A stretch of DNA of 64,000 bases from a virus, in IMG/VR virus record IMGVR_UViG_3300046665_000548, positions 434,001 through 498,000 of that record; one strand, written 5' to 3'. The position numbers and the translations under genes are program-made. The notes beneath the pieces were generated by a model. That model did not search any database and was not told the origin of the DNA. It saw only the letters and a program-made list of their open reading frames with translations. Positions 56,224-63,062 of this stretch are shown piece by piece; position 1 is the stretch's first letter, and every line of letters begins with the position of its first letter.

Positions 56224-56942
56224 GTCATCAGCTTGGTCACGAGCGCGTCCAGATCGGCTGCGCGCTCTGACGCACGACCGTGTAGCACATGGTCGAAGCT
56301 TTCATCACGGATAGATTCTGCGCTCTCCAGATTGCTGAGGACCGTAGTTGCGTAAGAGGACTCTGCGATGTCGCCAATGTCGATAACCTGACCACTGGTT
56401 CCAATCACGACCAGCACGTCTTCCTTCGTGAGCGATTCGATAATCTTCCACAGCTTGGGGTATTCTGGCGCGATCTCGTTGAAGAACACGACATTTGGCT
56501 TCACGCCCTTGAGGGAATTGCAGGCCGGGCAACGACCCTCTTTTGCGGACCACTCGGCATAGCCAATGTCCCAGGTAGGACAGCCCATGGCGGTGCACTG
56601 CATCTTCTTGAGATCGCCATGCGCGTGGATGACGTTCGCGCACCCGGCGCGCTCGAAGAGATCGTCAATATTCTGAGTGATTACCTTGGCGTCGTAGCGC
56701 TTTTGCCAGTCCGCAACCACGAAATGCGCCTTATTGGGCTCAACATTCGCCAGTTGGGTGCGCCGCTCATTGTAGAAACGGTGAACAAGTTCCCGATTCT
56801 GCTTCCACGTCAATAGGTTAGCAACAGCATCAACGCTGTGGTTCTCCCAAAGACCATCCTTGTCGCGAAAGGTTTGGATACCCGAATCAGCACTGATTCC
56901 GGCCCCGGTGAAGACGACTAGATTGCGGTGAGTTCTATCCAT
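56220..56942 (-). CDS. Sir2-family NAD-dependent deacylase (sirtuin, 240 aa)
   Basis: Removes acyl groups from lysines using NAD+. Motifs: 'FTGAGISADSGIQTFRD' (11-27, NAD binding), 'TQNIDDLF' (89-96), catalytic His108 in 'HAHGDL', and a zinc site of Cys116, Cys121, Cys138 and Cys141. 'FYNERR' (56-61) keeps the Y-x-x-R pair seen in CobB/SIRT5-type desuccinylases, so short-chain acid acyl groups are possible substrates. Full length. ATG 56942 lies 6 nt after a TAAACT box, so the mRNA is probably leaderless. Another NAD-using enzyme in this phage. Confidence 0.9.
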   Translation of the reverse strand: MDRTHRNLVVFTGAGISADSGIQTFRDKDGLWENHSVDAVANLLTWKQNRELVHRFYNERRTQLANVEPNKAHFVVADWQKRYDAKVITQNIDDLFERAGCANVIHAHGDLKKMQCTAMGCPTWDIGYAEWSAKEGRCPACNSLKGVKPNVVFFNEIAPEYPKLWKIIESLTKEDVLVVIGTSGQVIDIGDIAESSYATTVLSNLESAESIRDESFDHVLHGRASERAADLDALVTKLMT

Positions 56943-57247
56943 GGACCCAGTTTACCACGAGAACAGCCGAAACGCAACTTGAATAGCACGGCCGAGTGGT
57001 CGTCTTCAAAGCGGAACAGTGCTCCGGTACAGACCCCGGTCTCCGCATGAATAACGTTCTTAAAGGCCCATTTTCCTATCGAGTACGCAAATAGCCAGTG
57101 GACTATTCGTCCCTCATCATTTGATGGGAGAAAGTTCGCGGCTGCCACCTCATATCTAAGGGTGTCAAAATCAGCAACTCGCACACGCAATAATTGTAAT
57201 TCAGTTATCCAGTCCAACCATGACTCCACATACACGCCATTGTCCAA
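56918..57247 (-). CDS. 'FKL'-motif paralogue (up to 109 aa)
   Basis: Ends with the core 'GALFRFEDDHSAVLFKLRFG' (about 75-94) followed by a short tail. Upstream: 'WLFAYSIGKWAFKNVIHAET'. The longest frame starts with TTG at 57247, inside the agmatinase gene; a later GTG is equally possible. Overlaps the sirtuin start and the agmatinase end. Function unknown. Confidence 0.55.
   Translation of the reverse strand: MDNGVYVESWLDWITELQLLRVRVADFDTLRYEVAAANFLPSNDEGRIVHWLFAYSIGKWAFKNVIHAETGVCTGALFRFEDDHSAVLFKLRFGCSRGKLGPWIELTAI
56949..56977 (-). promoter_or_regulatory. Promoter of the sirtuin gene, leaderless
   Basis: Minus strand: extended -10 TGG-TAAACT (TAAACT at 56954-56949). The -35 is weak: TGCGTT at exactly 16 nt or TTGCGT at 17 nt. 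The ATG at 56942 follows after 6 nt. Confidence 0.55.
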
Positions 57248-58110
57248 AGTAAAGTCGCCGCCGTAAGTGCAGTGGTGCCAGTTGGATCATAAGGTGGGCT
57301 CACTTCGACCAAATCCATACCGATGAATTGATCACCCGTTAACCGATCAAGAAAATTGAGCACAAAATGCGGATTAAGCCCGGCAATTTCTGGCGTCCCC
57401 GTTCCTGGTGCATACGCGGGGTCCAGAGCATCGATATCGAAGGATAGATAGATGTTCTGTTTCTCGGAAAGCTTTCTCGCAAGACTATCGCCGCCTCTAC
57501 TCAAAGCATCACGCGCAGATACCACCGTACCGCCTCGGTTGCGTAACCACTCTCGCGTGACAGGATCGACTGGCGATCTAACGCCGATCTGAATAACGTT
57601 TTCGGCTTTCACGAAGCCACGTTCGACTACATTTCGAACCCAGGTGCCGTGCCCAATAGGGTCGCCAAAATGGTCAGCCCACGTATCGCAGTGTGCATCA
57701 AAATGTAGAAGGGTGATGTCTTTGTATTTTCGCGAATATGCTTCGAGCAAAGCCAGTGAGATCGTGTGATCGCCGCCCATAAACATTAGTTTGGCTGTAT
57801 CCAACAGGAACATTGGATGATTACATACGCTCTCTACAATCGTGTTCAGGCTCTTCTGAACATCAATGTTAGATACAGAAATGTCTCCGAGGTCCGTTAC
57901 ATACGGAACGGGATCAACTCCAAGAATCGGATGAGCCCCGTCCGTGAGCATCATGCTGGCTTCCCGAATTGCTTTCGGCCCGAAGCGTGTCCCAGGCCGA
58001 AAGCTATTTGATCCATCGTATGGAATACCGAACACGCCGATCCTACGAGAGAGATCGCCAATAGGGCTCTTCAAGAACGTAGCAAAACCTTCGTATGGCT
58101 TTTCGAGCAT
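57205..58110 (-). CDS. speB: Agmatinase/arginase-family ureohydrolase (301 aa)
   Basis: Hydrolyses a guanidino group: agmatine to putrescine and urea in the best-known members. All metal-binding motifs are present: 'GGDHTISLAL', 'LLHFDAHCDTWADHFGDPIG' and 'SFDIDALDPAYAPGTGTPE'. Length typical (about 300). The N-terminal 'IGVFGIPYDGSNSFRPGTRF' is that of agmatinases rather than arginases. Polyamines neutralise packaged DNA in T4-like heads, so a role in putrescine supply is possible. Substrate not proven; guanidino acids are also used by this family. Confidence 0.88.
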   Translation of the reverse strand: MLEKPYEGFATFLKSPIGDLSRRIGVFGIPYDGSNSFRPGTRFGPKAIREASMMLTDGAHPILGVDPVPYVTDLGDISVSNIDVQKSLNTIVESVCNHPMFLLDTAKLMFMGGDHTISLALLEAYSRKYKDITLLHFDAHCDTWADHFGDPIGHGTWVRNVVERGFVKAENVIQIGVRSPVDPVTREWLRNRGGTVVSARDALSRGGDSLARKLSEKQNIYLSFDIDALDPAYAPGTGTPEIAGLNPHFVLNFLDRLTGDQFIGMDLVEVSPPYDPTGTTALTAATLLWTMACMWSHGWTG

Positions 58111-58122
58111 CAGTCTCTCTCG

Positions 58123-59346
58123 TTAGTCGTCTAGTTGAACGTTGCGATCTCGGTAATTGTCCCACGATAGCCCATTTACGGCCCATCGCGCGGATTCCAC
58201 TTTAGTGCGAGTGTGCATATTCTTGGACAAGAATTTTCGGACTACTTCTACCGGTTCGATCTTATCCCAGATCGCAAACAGTAATGCACTATGCTCTTTC
58301 GGTTGAGTCAAAACTGCTTCGGTAGCGAAACGCTTTTTATCACCAGCAAGCTCGATTCGCTTCAACTCTACGAAAGCTTGTAGTCTTCCGGCTGTCAAAG
58401 CGATTTCAGTCTCGAAGTCGTTTACGTATCGTTTAACGCGATCTTGATCTGCATCATCCATGAACGCAAGAGCATCATCCATCCGTTCTTCTAGGATTAG
58501 CGCCCACACATCCTTTTCCTGTTGCAGCAAGTCTTTGGTGCTGTGGATTTGACAATACCATGCGCCTTTGACCTTCAGCATGTGGCCATTATCGAAGCGG
58601 ATCACATAACCCTCCGAGCCCTCAAGATCGCGAGCTTCCGCCATGAACGTTTCGATACTTTGGATCGAACCGGGTAGCGCTCGGACAACTGGAATTGAAA
58701 ACTTTCGTCCCAGTTTGATAAGCTCGCCATGCGAAAGATACGATCCGTCACCGTTATTGCGGACTGCGGTTAGGATCAAAGCATCTTCAGGATAATCGAT
58801 CACGATCTTCTGCTTGCGCGAACACCACTCGAAAATTGGTGTACGCTCTTGCGTCAGTTCAGACATCGCGTAATTTACGTAGCCCAAATTTTTCGCGATA
58901 AAATCTTCGACAGGCAGCGCTACGTCAGTCAACCCCATTTTCGTCCCCCAACGTAGACAACTATCCGAGATGAAAGGCGTGATCATCGACCCGTCTAGTT
59001 TCTCCAAGACGTGATGTGGCGCACTCCAATCTACCAGATTTGCCTGCGTGAAAGGTTTTTCATTGACGTTGAAAAACTTATGATACCGACGCGCAAGTAT
59101 ACGGCCTGTTTTTTTACATACGATCAAGCCTCGGCATTCTCGCAAAATAGAATACTGTCTGTTTAGCGACTGATCATCCGTATCTGGCTGTGGGAATGAA
59201 CCATCAAACGCGACGATGTAATTGAAGACGACATGATCTCCACGGTCGGCTTCAATAAACGCAGTAGTTCCGGTCCTTGCGTTATGCTCTGTGATTACAG
59301 ACCTAACCTCTTCAAGCGACAGTTCGCTTGGAAATTCGTAAAACAT
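58123..59346 (-). CDS. rnlA: RNA ligase, T4 Rnl1-type
   Basis: Seals RNA ends with ATP, normally to repair cleaved tRNA. Nucleotidyltransferase motif I 'VLEKLDGSM' has the catalytic Lys116 (T4 Rnl1 Lys99); motif III region 'TPIFEWCS', motif IV 'EGYVIRFD' and motif V 'MLKVKGAWY' are in order. 407 residues; T4 Rnl1 is 374. A C-terminal helical domain of Rnl1 type is present. No phage polynucleotide kinase is seen in the window, though the HAD protein at 55542 could supply 3'-phosphatase activity. Confidence 0.9.
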   Translation of the reverse strand: MFYEFPSELSLEEVRSVITEHNARTGTTAFIEADRGDHVVFNYIVAFDGSFPQPDTDDQSLNRQYSILRECRGLIVCKKTGRILARRYHKFFNVNEKPFTQANLVDWSAPHHVLEKLDGSMITPFISDSCLRWGTKMGLTDVALPVEDFIAKNLGYVNYAMSELTQERTPIFEWCSRKQKIVIDYPEDALILTAVRNNGDGSYLSHGELIKLGRKFSIPVVRALPGSIQSIETFMAEARDLEGSEGYVIRFDNGHMLKVKGAWYCQIHSTKDLLQQEKDVWALILEERMDDALAFMDDADQDRVKRYVNDFETEIALTAGRLQAFVELKRIELAGDKKRFATEAVLTQPKEHSALLFAIWDKIEPVEVVRKFLSKNMHTRTKVESARWAVNGLSWDNYRDRNVQLDD

Positions 59347-59376
59347 TGATGCTTAAAATCACTTAATGAAAGCACC

Positions 59377-59382
59377 AATCTA
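59377..59382 (-). promoter_or_regulatory. Possible -10 of the RNA ligase gene
   Basis: GGG-TAGATT on the minus strand about 30 nt ahead of the ligase ATG at 59346. The -35 is not convincing. Confidence 0.35.
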
Positions 59383-59491
59383 CCCGTTAGAACTGGCCTA
59401 TACCAAAATCTATTTTTTGGTCCGTCTTGCATTCTTGGTCGGAAGTTGGTAAAACGCTGCACCTACCGACATCAATTTGAGAGGCAAACCT

Positions 59492-60256
59492 ATGGTCGAG
59501 ACAACGGCGAGTGAAAAAATCGGCTCCGATGAGCGGAAAGAGACGGCAATCGCAGCCGCGACAGCCACGGTAACGGCAGCAGCAGCGGCAATCGCCGCAG
59601 CCCCAGGAAAGCCCGAAACGGATTCGGAGATCGATCCTCCGGCTTGTAAATTGGCGCTGAACGGCGTCATCGAGGCCGGTCAGCGATTGGACACTGCCAA
59701 GGAATCCATGCAGAAGATCGCGAAGGAACTTTCCGATCTTCGCGTTAACCTCGACTCCAGTCCCCCGGACAAATTCATCGACTCGAATATCGTCGGCGTA
59801 CGAGTTCCAGTCACGTCCAAGGTGGCACTACTCGCGAAGCGCGCCGAACTCCAGAGAGCGTCGGATGATGTCCGGGAATGCGTGGAGAACCTGATGGACC
59901 ATCAGGCTCGCCTCGTGGCCACTGCGCATCTCCCCGAGCCCGAGGAAGAGCACCCAGTGGCATCGTCACCACCACGGTCGATCTTCCAGCCCACCGAAAC
60001 AGAAGAACCGGACGCGCTACAGGCGCTGTCAGACGTGATCGCAATTGAGTTGGCGGAGACCGTCGCAGGCGTCGAAAGGGACCGCCAGCAGCCACCGGAA
60101 CGCTATGTGCCGCGCCAACCACTGCGACCTCAGCCTCAGCCCCCGGCATTTCTGAGGCAGGTTGTCGAGCGTAACGAAAGCCCGGACGATCCCCAAGAGA
60201 CCGGCATCCTGCGCAACATCTTCAAGACGCGAAGGGCAGAAGCCGTAGACGGCTAG
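59492..60256 (+). CDS. Ala/Pro-rich protein with helical core (254 aa)
   Basis: Residues about 22-45 are almost all Ala/Thr ('AAATATVTAAAAAIAAA'), possibly membrane-active or disordered. Residues about 65-145 are helical ('VALLAKRAELQRASDDVREC'). The C-terminal 100 residues are Pro/Gln-rich. Not recognised. ATG 59492 with GAGAGG; 145 nt of non-coding DNA lie before it. Confidence 0.55.
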   Translation: MVETTASEKIGSDERKETAIAAATATVTAAAAAIAAAPGKPETDSEIDPPACKLALNGVIEAGQRLDTAKESMQKIAKELSDLRVNLDSSPPDKFIDSNIVGVRVPVTSKVALLAKRAELQRASDDVRECVENLMDHQARLVATAHLPEPEEEHPVASSPPRSIFQPTETEEPDALQALSDVIAIELAETVAGVERDRQQPPERYVPRQPLRPQPQPPAFLRQVVERNESPDDPQETGILRNIFKTRRAEAVDG

Positions 60257-60567
60257 AACATCCACGAAACTAGTGGCTTATCATTGAGGATCGCTTTCCA
60301 GCGATCCTCATAATATCCGTACTCGTTGCTGATTTTGAACAGAACGGCGTCTCGTTCGTCTTCAAACGAAACAGTCATGTAGTAGTCGGCAAGCTCGATA
60401 CGCCAGAGACCATGACAGTTCTTTTGGCACCAAAACTCAATAAACCTACAGAGCAGTTCGGCCCTCACCTCATCAATGCCCGCGCGGATGAGGTTCAGCG
60501 AGGTCACGAAGTGCTGGTCGTTCACCGCGCCAGCGTCGAAGCGGGCAAAGGCTGTGGAGTGTGCCAT
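60253..60567 (-). CDS. 'FKL'-motif paralogue, leaderless (104 aa)
   Basis: Core motif 'YYMTVSFEDERDAVLFKISN' (about 62-81) lies internally, with a 24-residue tail after it. Start codon 6 nt after TAAATA (60579-60574), GGATGG in between. Function unknown. Confidence 0.55.
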   Translation of the reverse strand: MAHSTAFARFDAGAVNDQHFVTSLNLIRAGIDEVRAELLCRFIEFWCQKNCHGLWRIELADYYMTVSFEDERDAVLFKISNEYGYYEDRWKAILNDKPLVSWMF

Positions 60568-60573
60568 CCATCC

Positions 60574-60581
60574 TATTTATG
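60574..60581 (-). promoter_or_regulatory. T4-type late promoter box (CATAAATA), leaderless
   Basis: Six nt upstream of the ATG at 60567. Confidence 0.5.
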
Positions 60582-60599
60582 GATAGTTTGACCGCTTAA

Positions 60600-60950
60600 T
60601 CAAGTGGGCGGAATGACGCTGAGATCAATCTCGCCGCAGAAGCCTGGATGAATAAGCGTGTAAGCCACACGACCGTGCGGCTTCTTCGAGCTTTCCGACA
60701 TACGCAGGCAATTGCCTAGAATGCCCCCTACCGCGCCTTGGATGACCGTCACTAACTCGTCGGCGGTACAGGCATGGTCTGCCCAAGCAACAGCCACGAG
60801 GTCTATGTCTCGTTTGAGACTACCATGGACGGCAACGGCGTATCCCTGGAAACGTGCCGCTTCTCGAATCGCAGGAAGAATGCTGTCAAGGATCGACTGA
60901 CAGAAAGCTCCCTGGGCCTCTCTGATAGCGGGGTTCATAGGATTCTTCAT
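60600..60950 (-). CDS. Nucleotidyltransferase-like protein (116 aa)
   Basis: 'AVAVHGSLKRDIDLVAVAWA' (about 38-57) has the G-S...D-x-D of the polymerase-beta fold, and 'GRVAYTLIHPGFCGEIDLSV' carries the third Asp-containing strand. A compact minimal nucleotidyltransferase, common in phages with unknown target. Second small NTase in the window. Confidence 0.65.
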   Translation of the reverse strand: MKNPMNPAIREAQGAFCQSILDSILPAIREAARFQGYAVAVHGSLKRDIDLVAVAWADHACTADELVTVIQGAVGGILGNCLRMSESSKKPHGRVAYTLIHPGFCGEIDLSVIPPT

Positions 60951-61342
60951 AGATGGTTCGCGATCACGAGAAGACCGATGTAGGTGATCTGATGTAGAAA
61001 CTGATCAAATCCGGTGAGCCACCAGAACTGCGGATGCGTGAGTGGACCCCAACCGGTCTTGGCGTTGAGGCTCATCTTCGACCAATCAACATGATAGTGG
61101 ATCACAAAATCTAGCAATGCTAGGACGAAAGCGTTGCCGATGCTAATCGATCCACTCAATCCAATGTATAGCGCGAGACCTGTACCAATCGCGTTCTTAC
61201 CAGCGTGACGAATGCCACCGAAATGACCGTAGGTGCCTTTGTTGGACCATTCATACTTGGGCTGCCAGCACCAATCTATAATCAGATGCTTGACTTGAAG
61301 AAGAAATAGAGTCCAAAGGAAAAGATCGATACCCATTCGCAT
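60947..61342 (-). CDS. DUF3307 family membrane protein (131 aa)
   Basis: 'HLIIDWCWQPKYEWSNKGTY' then 'GHFGGIRHAGKNAIGTGLAL', 'DFVIHYHVDWSKMSLNAKTG' and 'FDQFLHQITYIGLLV' are the DUF3307 pattern. Three or four membrane segments with conserved His/Asp pairs facing the membrane. Function unknown. ATG 61342 (MRMGIDLF). Confidence 0.75.
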   Translation of the reverse strand: MRMGIDLFLWTLFLLQVKHLIIDWCWQPKYEWSNKGTYGHFGGIRHAGKNAIGTGLALYIGLSGSISIGNAFVLALLDFVIHYHVDWSKMSLNAKTGWGPLTHPQFWWLTGFDQFLHQITYIGLLVIANHL

Positions 61343-61344
61343 GT

Positions 61345-61554
61345 TTACTCTGCTTTGTTGCTTCTCAACTGCCAGAACATTTTGACAACTGAGGGGAGAA
61401 AATACAAGCACGTTACTGCATTCAGACCGAGACCTAAGAACGTCAACGCGCCAGGGCTCGTCAGCGAATGAGTCGTGAAATAGATTTTCGAACCGTTGGC
61501 GAGAAGGAAGAACAGGTTTGTACTAAAGAGGATAAAACGAAGAACTGAGAGCAT
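61345..61554 (-). CDS. Small membrane protein (69 aa)
   Basis: Two hydrophobic segments (about 5-22 and 35-60, 'GALTFLGLGLNAVTCLYFLP'). Just upstream of the DUF3307 gene; they may act together. Function unknown. Confidence 0.6.
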   Translation of the reverse strand: MLSVLRFILFSTNLFFLLANGSKIYFTTHSLTSPGALTFLGLGLNAVTCLYFLPSVVKMFWQLRSNKAE

Positions 61555-61557
61555 TAC

Positions 61558-61749
61558 TCACCTCAATGACTTAATGTACGCGTCAATAGCCGCGCGAGCT
61601 TGGCGCATACTGTGACAATTTTTTATCGTGCAAGGGCGAGGTTCCTTGTCGAGACAATAAGAAGGCCCGCTGTCTGCTTCACATATAGCTCGGCCAACGA
61701 CGCGCACCCTTTTATGATGCGCGTCTTTGCGGGTTTTCTTCTCGGTCAC
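61558..61749 (-). CDS. Small basic Cys-rich protein (63 aa)
   Basis: Four Cys ('[14 protein letters not shown]', '[11 protein letters not shown]') and many Lys/Arg, suggesting a small zinc or disulfide domain. Start overlaps the clpP stop (ATGA). Not recognised. Confidence 0.55.
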   Translation of the reverse strand: MTEKKTRKDAHHKRVRVVGRAICEADSGPSYCLDKEPRPCTIKNCHSMRQARAAIDAYIKSLR

Positions 61750-62339
61750 GCGATATCGGAACGGCTCGCAACAACCTTATCGATGAGACCAAATTCCATG
61801 GCCTCCTGTGCCGACAAGAACGTGTCGCGATCCATTTTCGACTCAATGACCTCAAGCGGCTGTCCTGTGTTATCGGCAAGCATCTGATTGAGCATTTCCT
61901 TGAGGCGCTGAATCTCTTTGTAGGAGATTTCAATATCCGAAGCCATGCCGCGAGCGCCACCAGAAGGCTGATGGATCATGATGCGGGAGTTCGGAAGGGA
62001 GATACGCTTGCCCTTGGCACCAGCAGAAAGTATCATCGCTCCCATCGACGCGGCCTGACCGATACATACCGTGCACACGTCCGGCTTGATAAAGTTCATC
62101 GTGTCGATGATGCCGAGACCTGCCGTAACCACGCCGCCCGGCGAGTTAACGTACATGTAGATGTCCTTATCGGCGTCAACACTTTCGAGGTACAGAAGCT
62201 GCGCCTCGATGAGGCTAGCCATACCGTCTTCGACCTGATCAGCACAGAAAATAATGCGGTCGCGCAGCAGTCGGGAGTAGATGTCAAACGAACGTTCGTT
62301 GCGACCGTCGTTTTCGAGAACCATGGGCACGAGAGCCAT
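61746..62339 (-). CDS. clpP: ClpP protease, canonical
   Basis: Self-compartmentalising serine protease subunit. 197 residues. Triad complete: Ser98 ('[10 protein letters not shown]'), His123 ('[12 protein letters not shown]') and Asp172 ('[12 protein letters not shown]'). '[12 protein letters not shown]' is intact. This looks like a normal bacterial ClpP and should assemble into rings, possibly mixed with host ClpP. It differs strongly from the ClpP-like protein at 8314-8856. No ClpX or ClpA gene is seen; the ClpB fragment at 24934 is the only related ATPase. Confidence 0.95.
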   Translation of the reverse strand: MALVPMVLENDGRNERSFDIYSRLLRDRIIFCADQVEDGMASLIEAQLLYLESVDADKDIYMYVNSPGGVVTAGLGIIDTMNFIKPDVCTVCIGQAASMGAMILSAGAKGKRISLPNSRIMIHQPSGGARGMASDIEISYKEIQRLKEMLNQMLADNTGQPLEVIESKMDRDTFLSAQEAMEFGLIDKVVASRSDIA

Positions 62340-62340
62340 A

Positions 62341-62562
62341 TCAGTAAACCTTTTTACGCAATGCGTCTTGGATTGAAAATAATGAAGCCAAGATCAAAAG
62401 AACCACGATCCCAGCAATGTAAAATGCTCCTACCAGAAGAACCGGAACAATTGGTATCCAAACCGGAGTAAGGACCCAGAACCAAGACCAGTTAATAAAA
62501 CCGGCAAGCTTCAATGAAATCGATAAAACTGAAAGAAGTAAGAAGAACCTTCCGTAAGTCAT
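62341..62562 (-). CDS. Small membrane protein, TM_FragileX-F-like (73 aa)
   Basis: Two long hydrophobic stretches; '[20 protein letters not shown]' is the signature of the so-called transmembrane Fragile-X-F-associated family, common in phages. Located between clpP and an 'FKL' paralogue. Function unknown. Confidence 0.65.
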   Translation of the reverse strand: MTYGRFFLLLSVLSISLKLAGFINWSWFWVLTPVWIPIVPVLLVGAFYIAGIVVLLILASLFSIQDALRKKVY

Positions 62563-62600
62563 GAACGAATACTACAACCTCCTGGTTTCGGCAAACAATA

Positions 62601-62921
62601 TCAGAAATAATTCTCTCGACCGCTAAACGCTTCGTTCTCACCGTCCATCAATTTGAACATGAGACCATCGTTGATCTGCTCGAACAAAATGACGAACTGA
62701 ATGCTACCGCCAGTGTATTGGCTGTAAGAACCCCACCGACCGGTGATGTTTTTTTCAAGCCAAGCATCGAGAGTTTTGAGATTTGCTCTGCCGTCGTATT
62801 CGCGAGAAAACTGATGGCGGACCCAATCCAATGGGTACGCCCCGTCAAATTTCTTACGCGGCGTTAGGATGTCTCTCGGAGCAAGGGAGAGATCAGTAAA
62901 ACGAACAGTTTCTGGCAACAT
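62601..62921 (-). CDS. 'FKL'-motif paralogue (106 aa)
   Basis: C-terminal core 'GSIQFVILFEQINDGLMFKL' followed by 'MDGENEAFSG'. The middle, 'LDAWLEKNITGRWGSYSQY', is the Trp/Tyr-rich stretch typical of this family. Function unknown. Confidence 0.6.
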   Translation of the reverse strand: MLPETVRFTDLSLAPRDILTPRKKFDGAYPLDWVRHQFSREYDGRANLKTLDAWLEKNITGRWGSYSQYTGGSIQFVILFEQINDGLMFKLMDGENEAFSGRENYF

Positions 62922-62976
62922 CTAAAATGACCTAAAAGTTAATTACCAATGCGAAAATATGCACTGGTGGAGTAGT

Positions 62977-63057
62977 ATTCAGGCGGCGGGGAAGCCCTGG
63001 GTTCCCCAAGGCTCGACCTCTCCTGTGGGTAGAGGGCTGGGATCGCGCCGCCTGAAT
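62977..63057. ncRNA. Structured 81-nt element, possible non-coding RNA
   Basis: Closed by a perfect 12-bp stem ATTCAGGCGGCG / CGCCGCCTGAAT. Inside lie two smaller hairpins (GGGGAA/TTCCCC and CCTCT/AGAGG) as in a three-way junction. It follows the stop of the vWA gene and has no T-tract, so a simple terminator is unlikely. No tRNA or ribozyme signature is seen. Strand of action undetermined. Confidence 0.4.
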
Positions 63058-63062
63058 TATTA

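Noticed and set aside
59023-59046. TGGTAGATT on the minus strand inside the RNA ligase gene
   Set aside because: Matches the extended -10 consensus but has no usable -35 at 16-17 nt and no gene start downstream.
62941-63060. 62977-63057 element as a tRNA or hammerhead ribozyme
   Set aside because: No T-loop or anticodon arm of proper size and no CTGATGA core.
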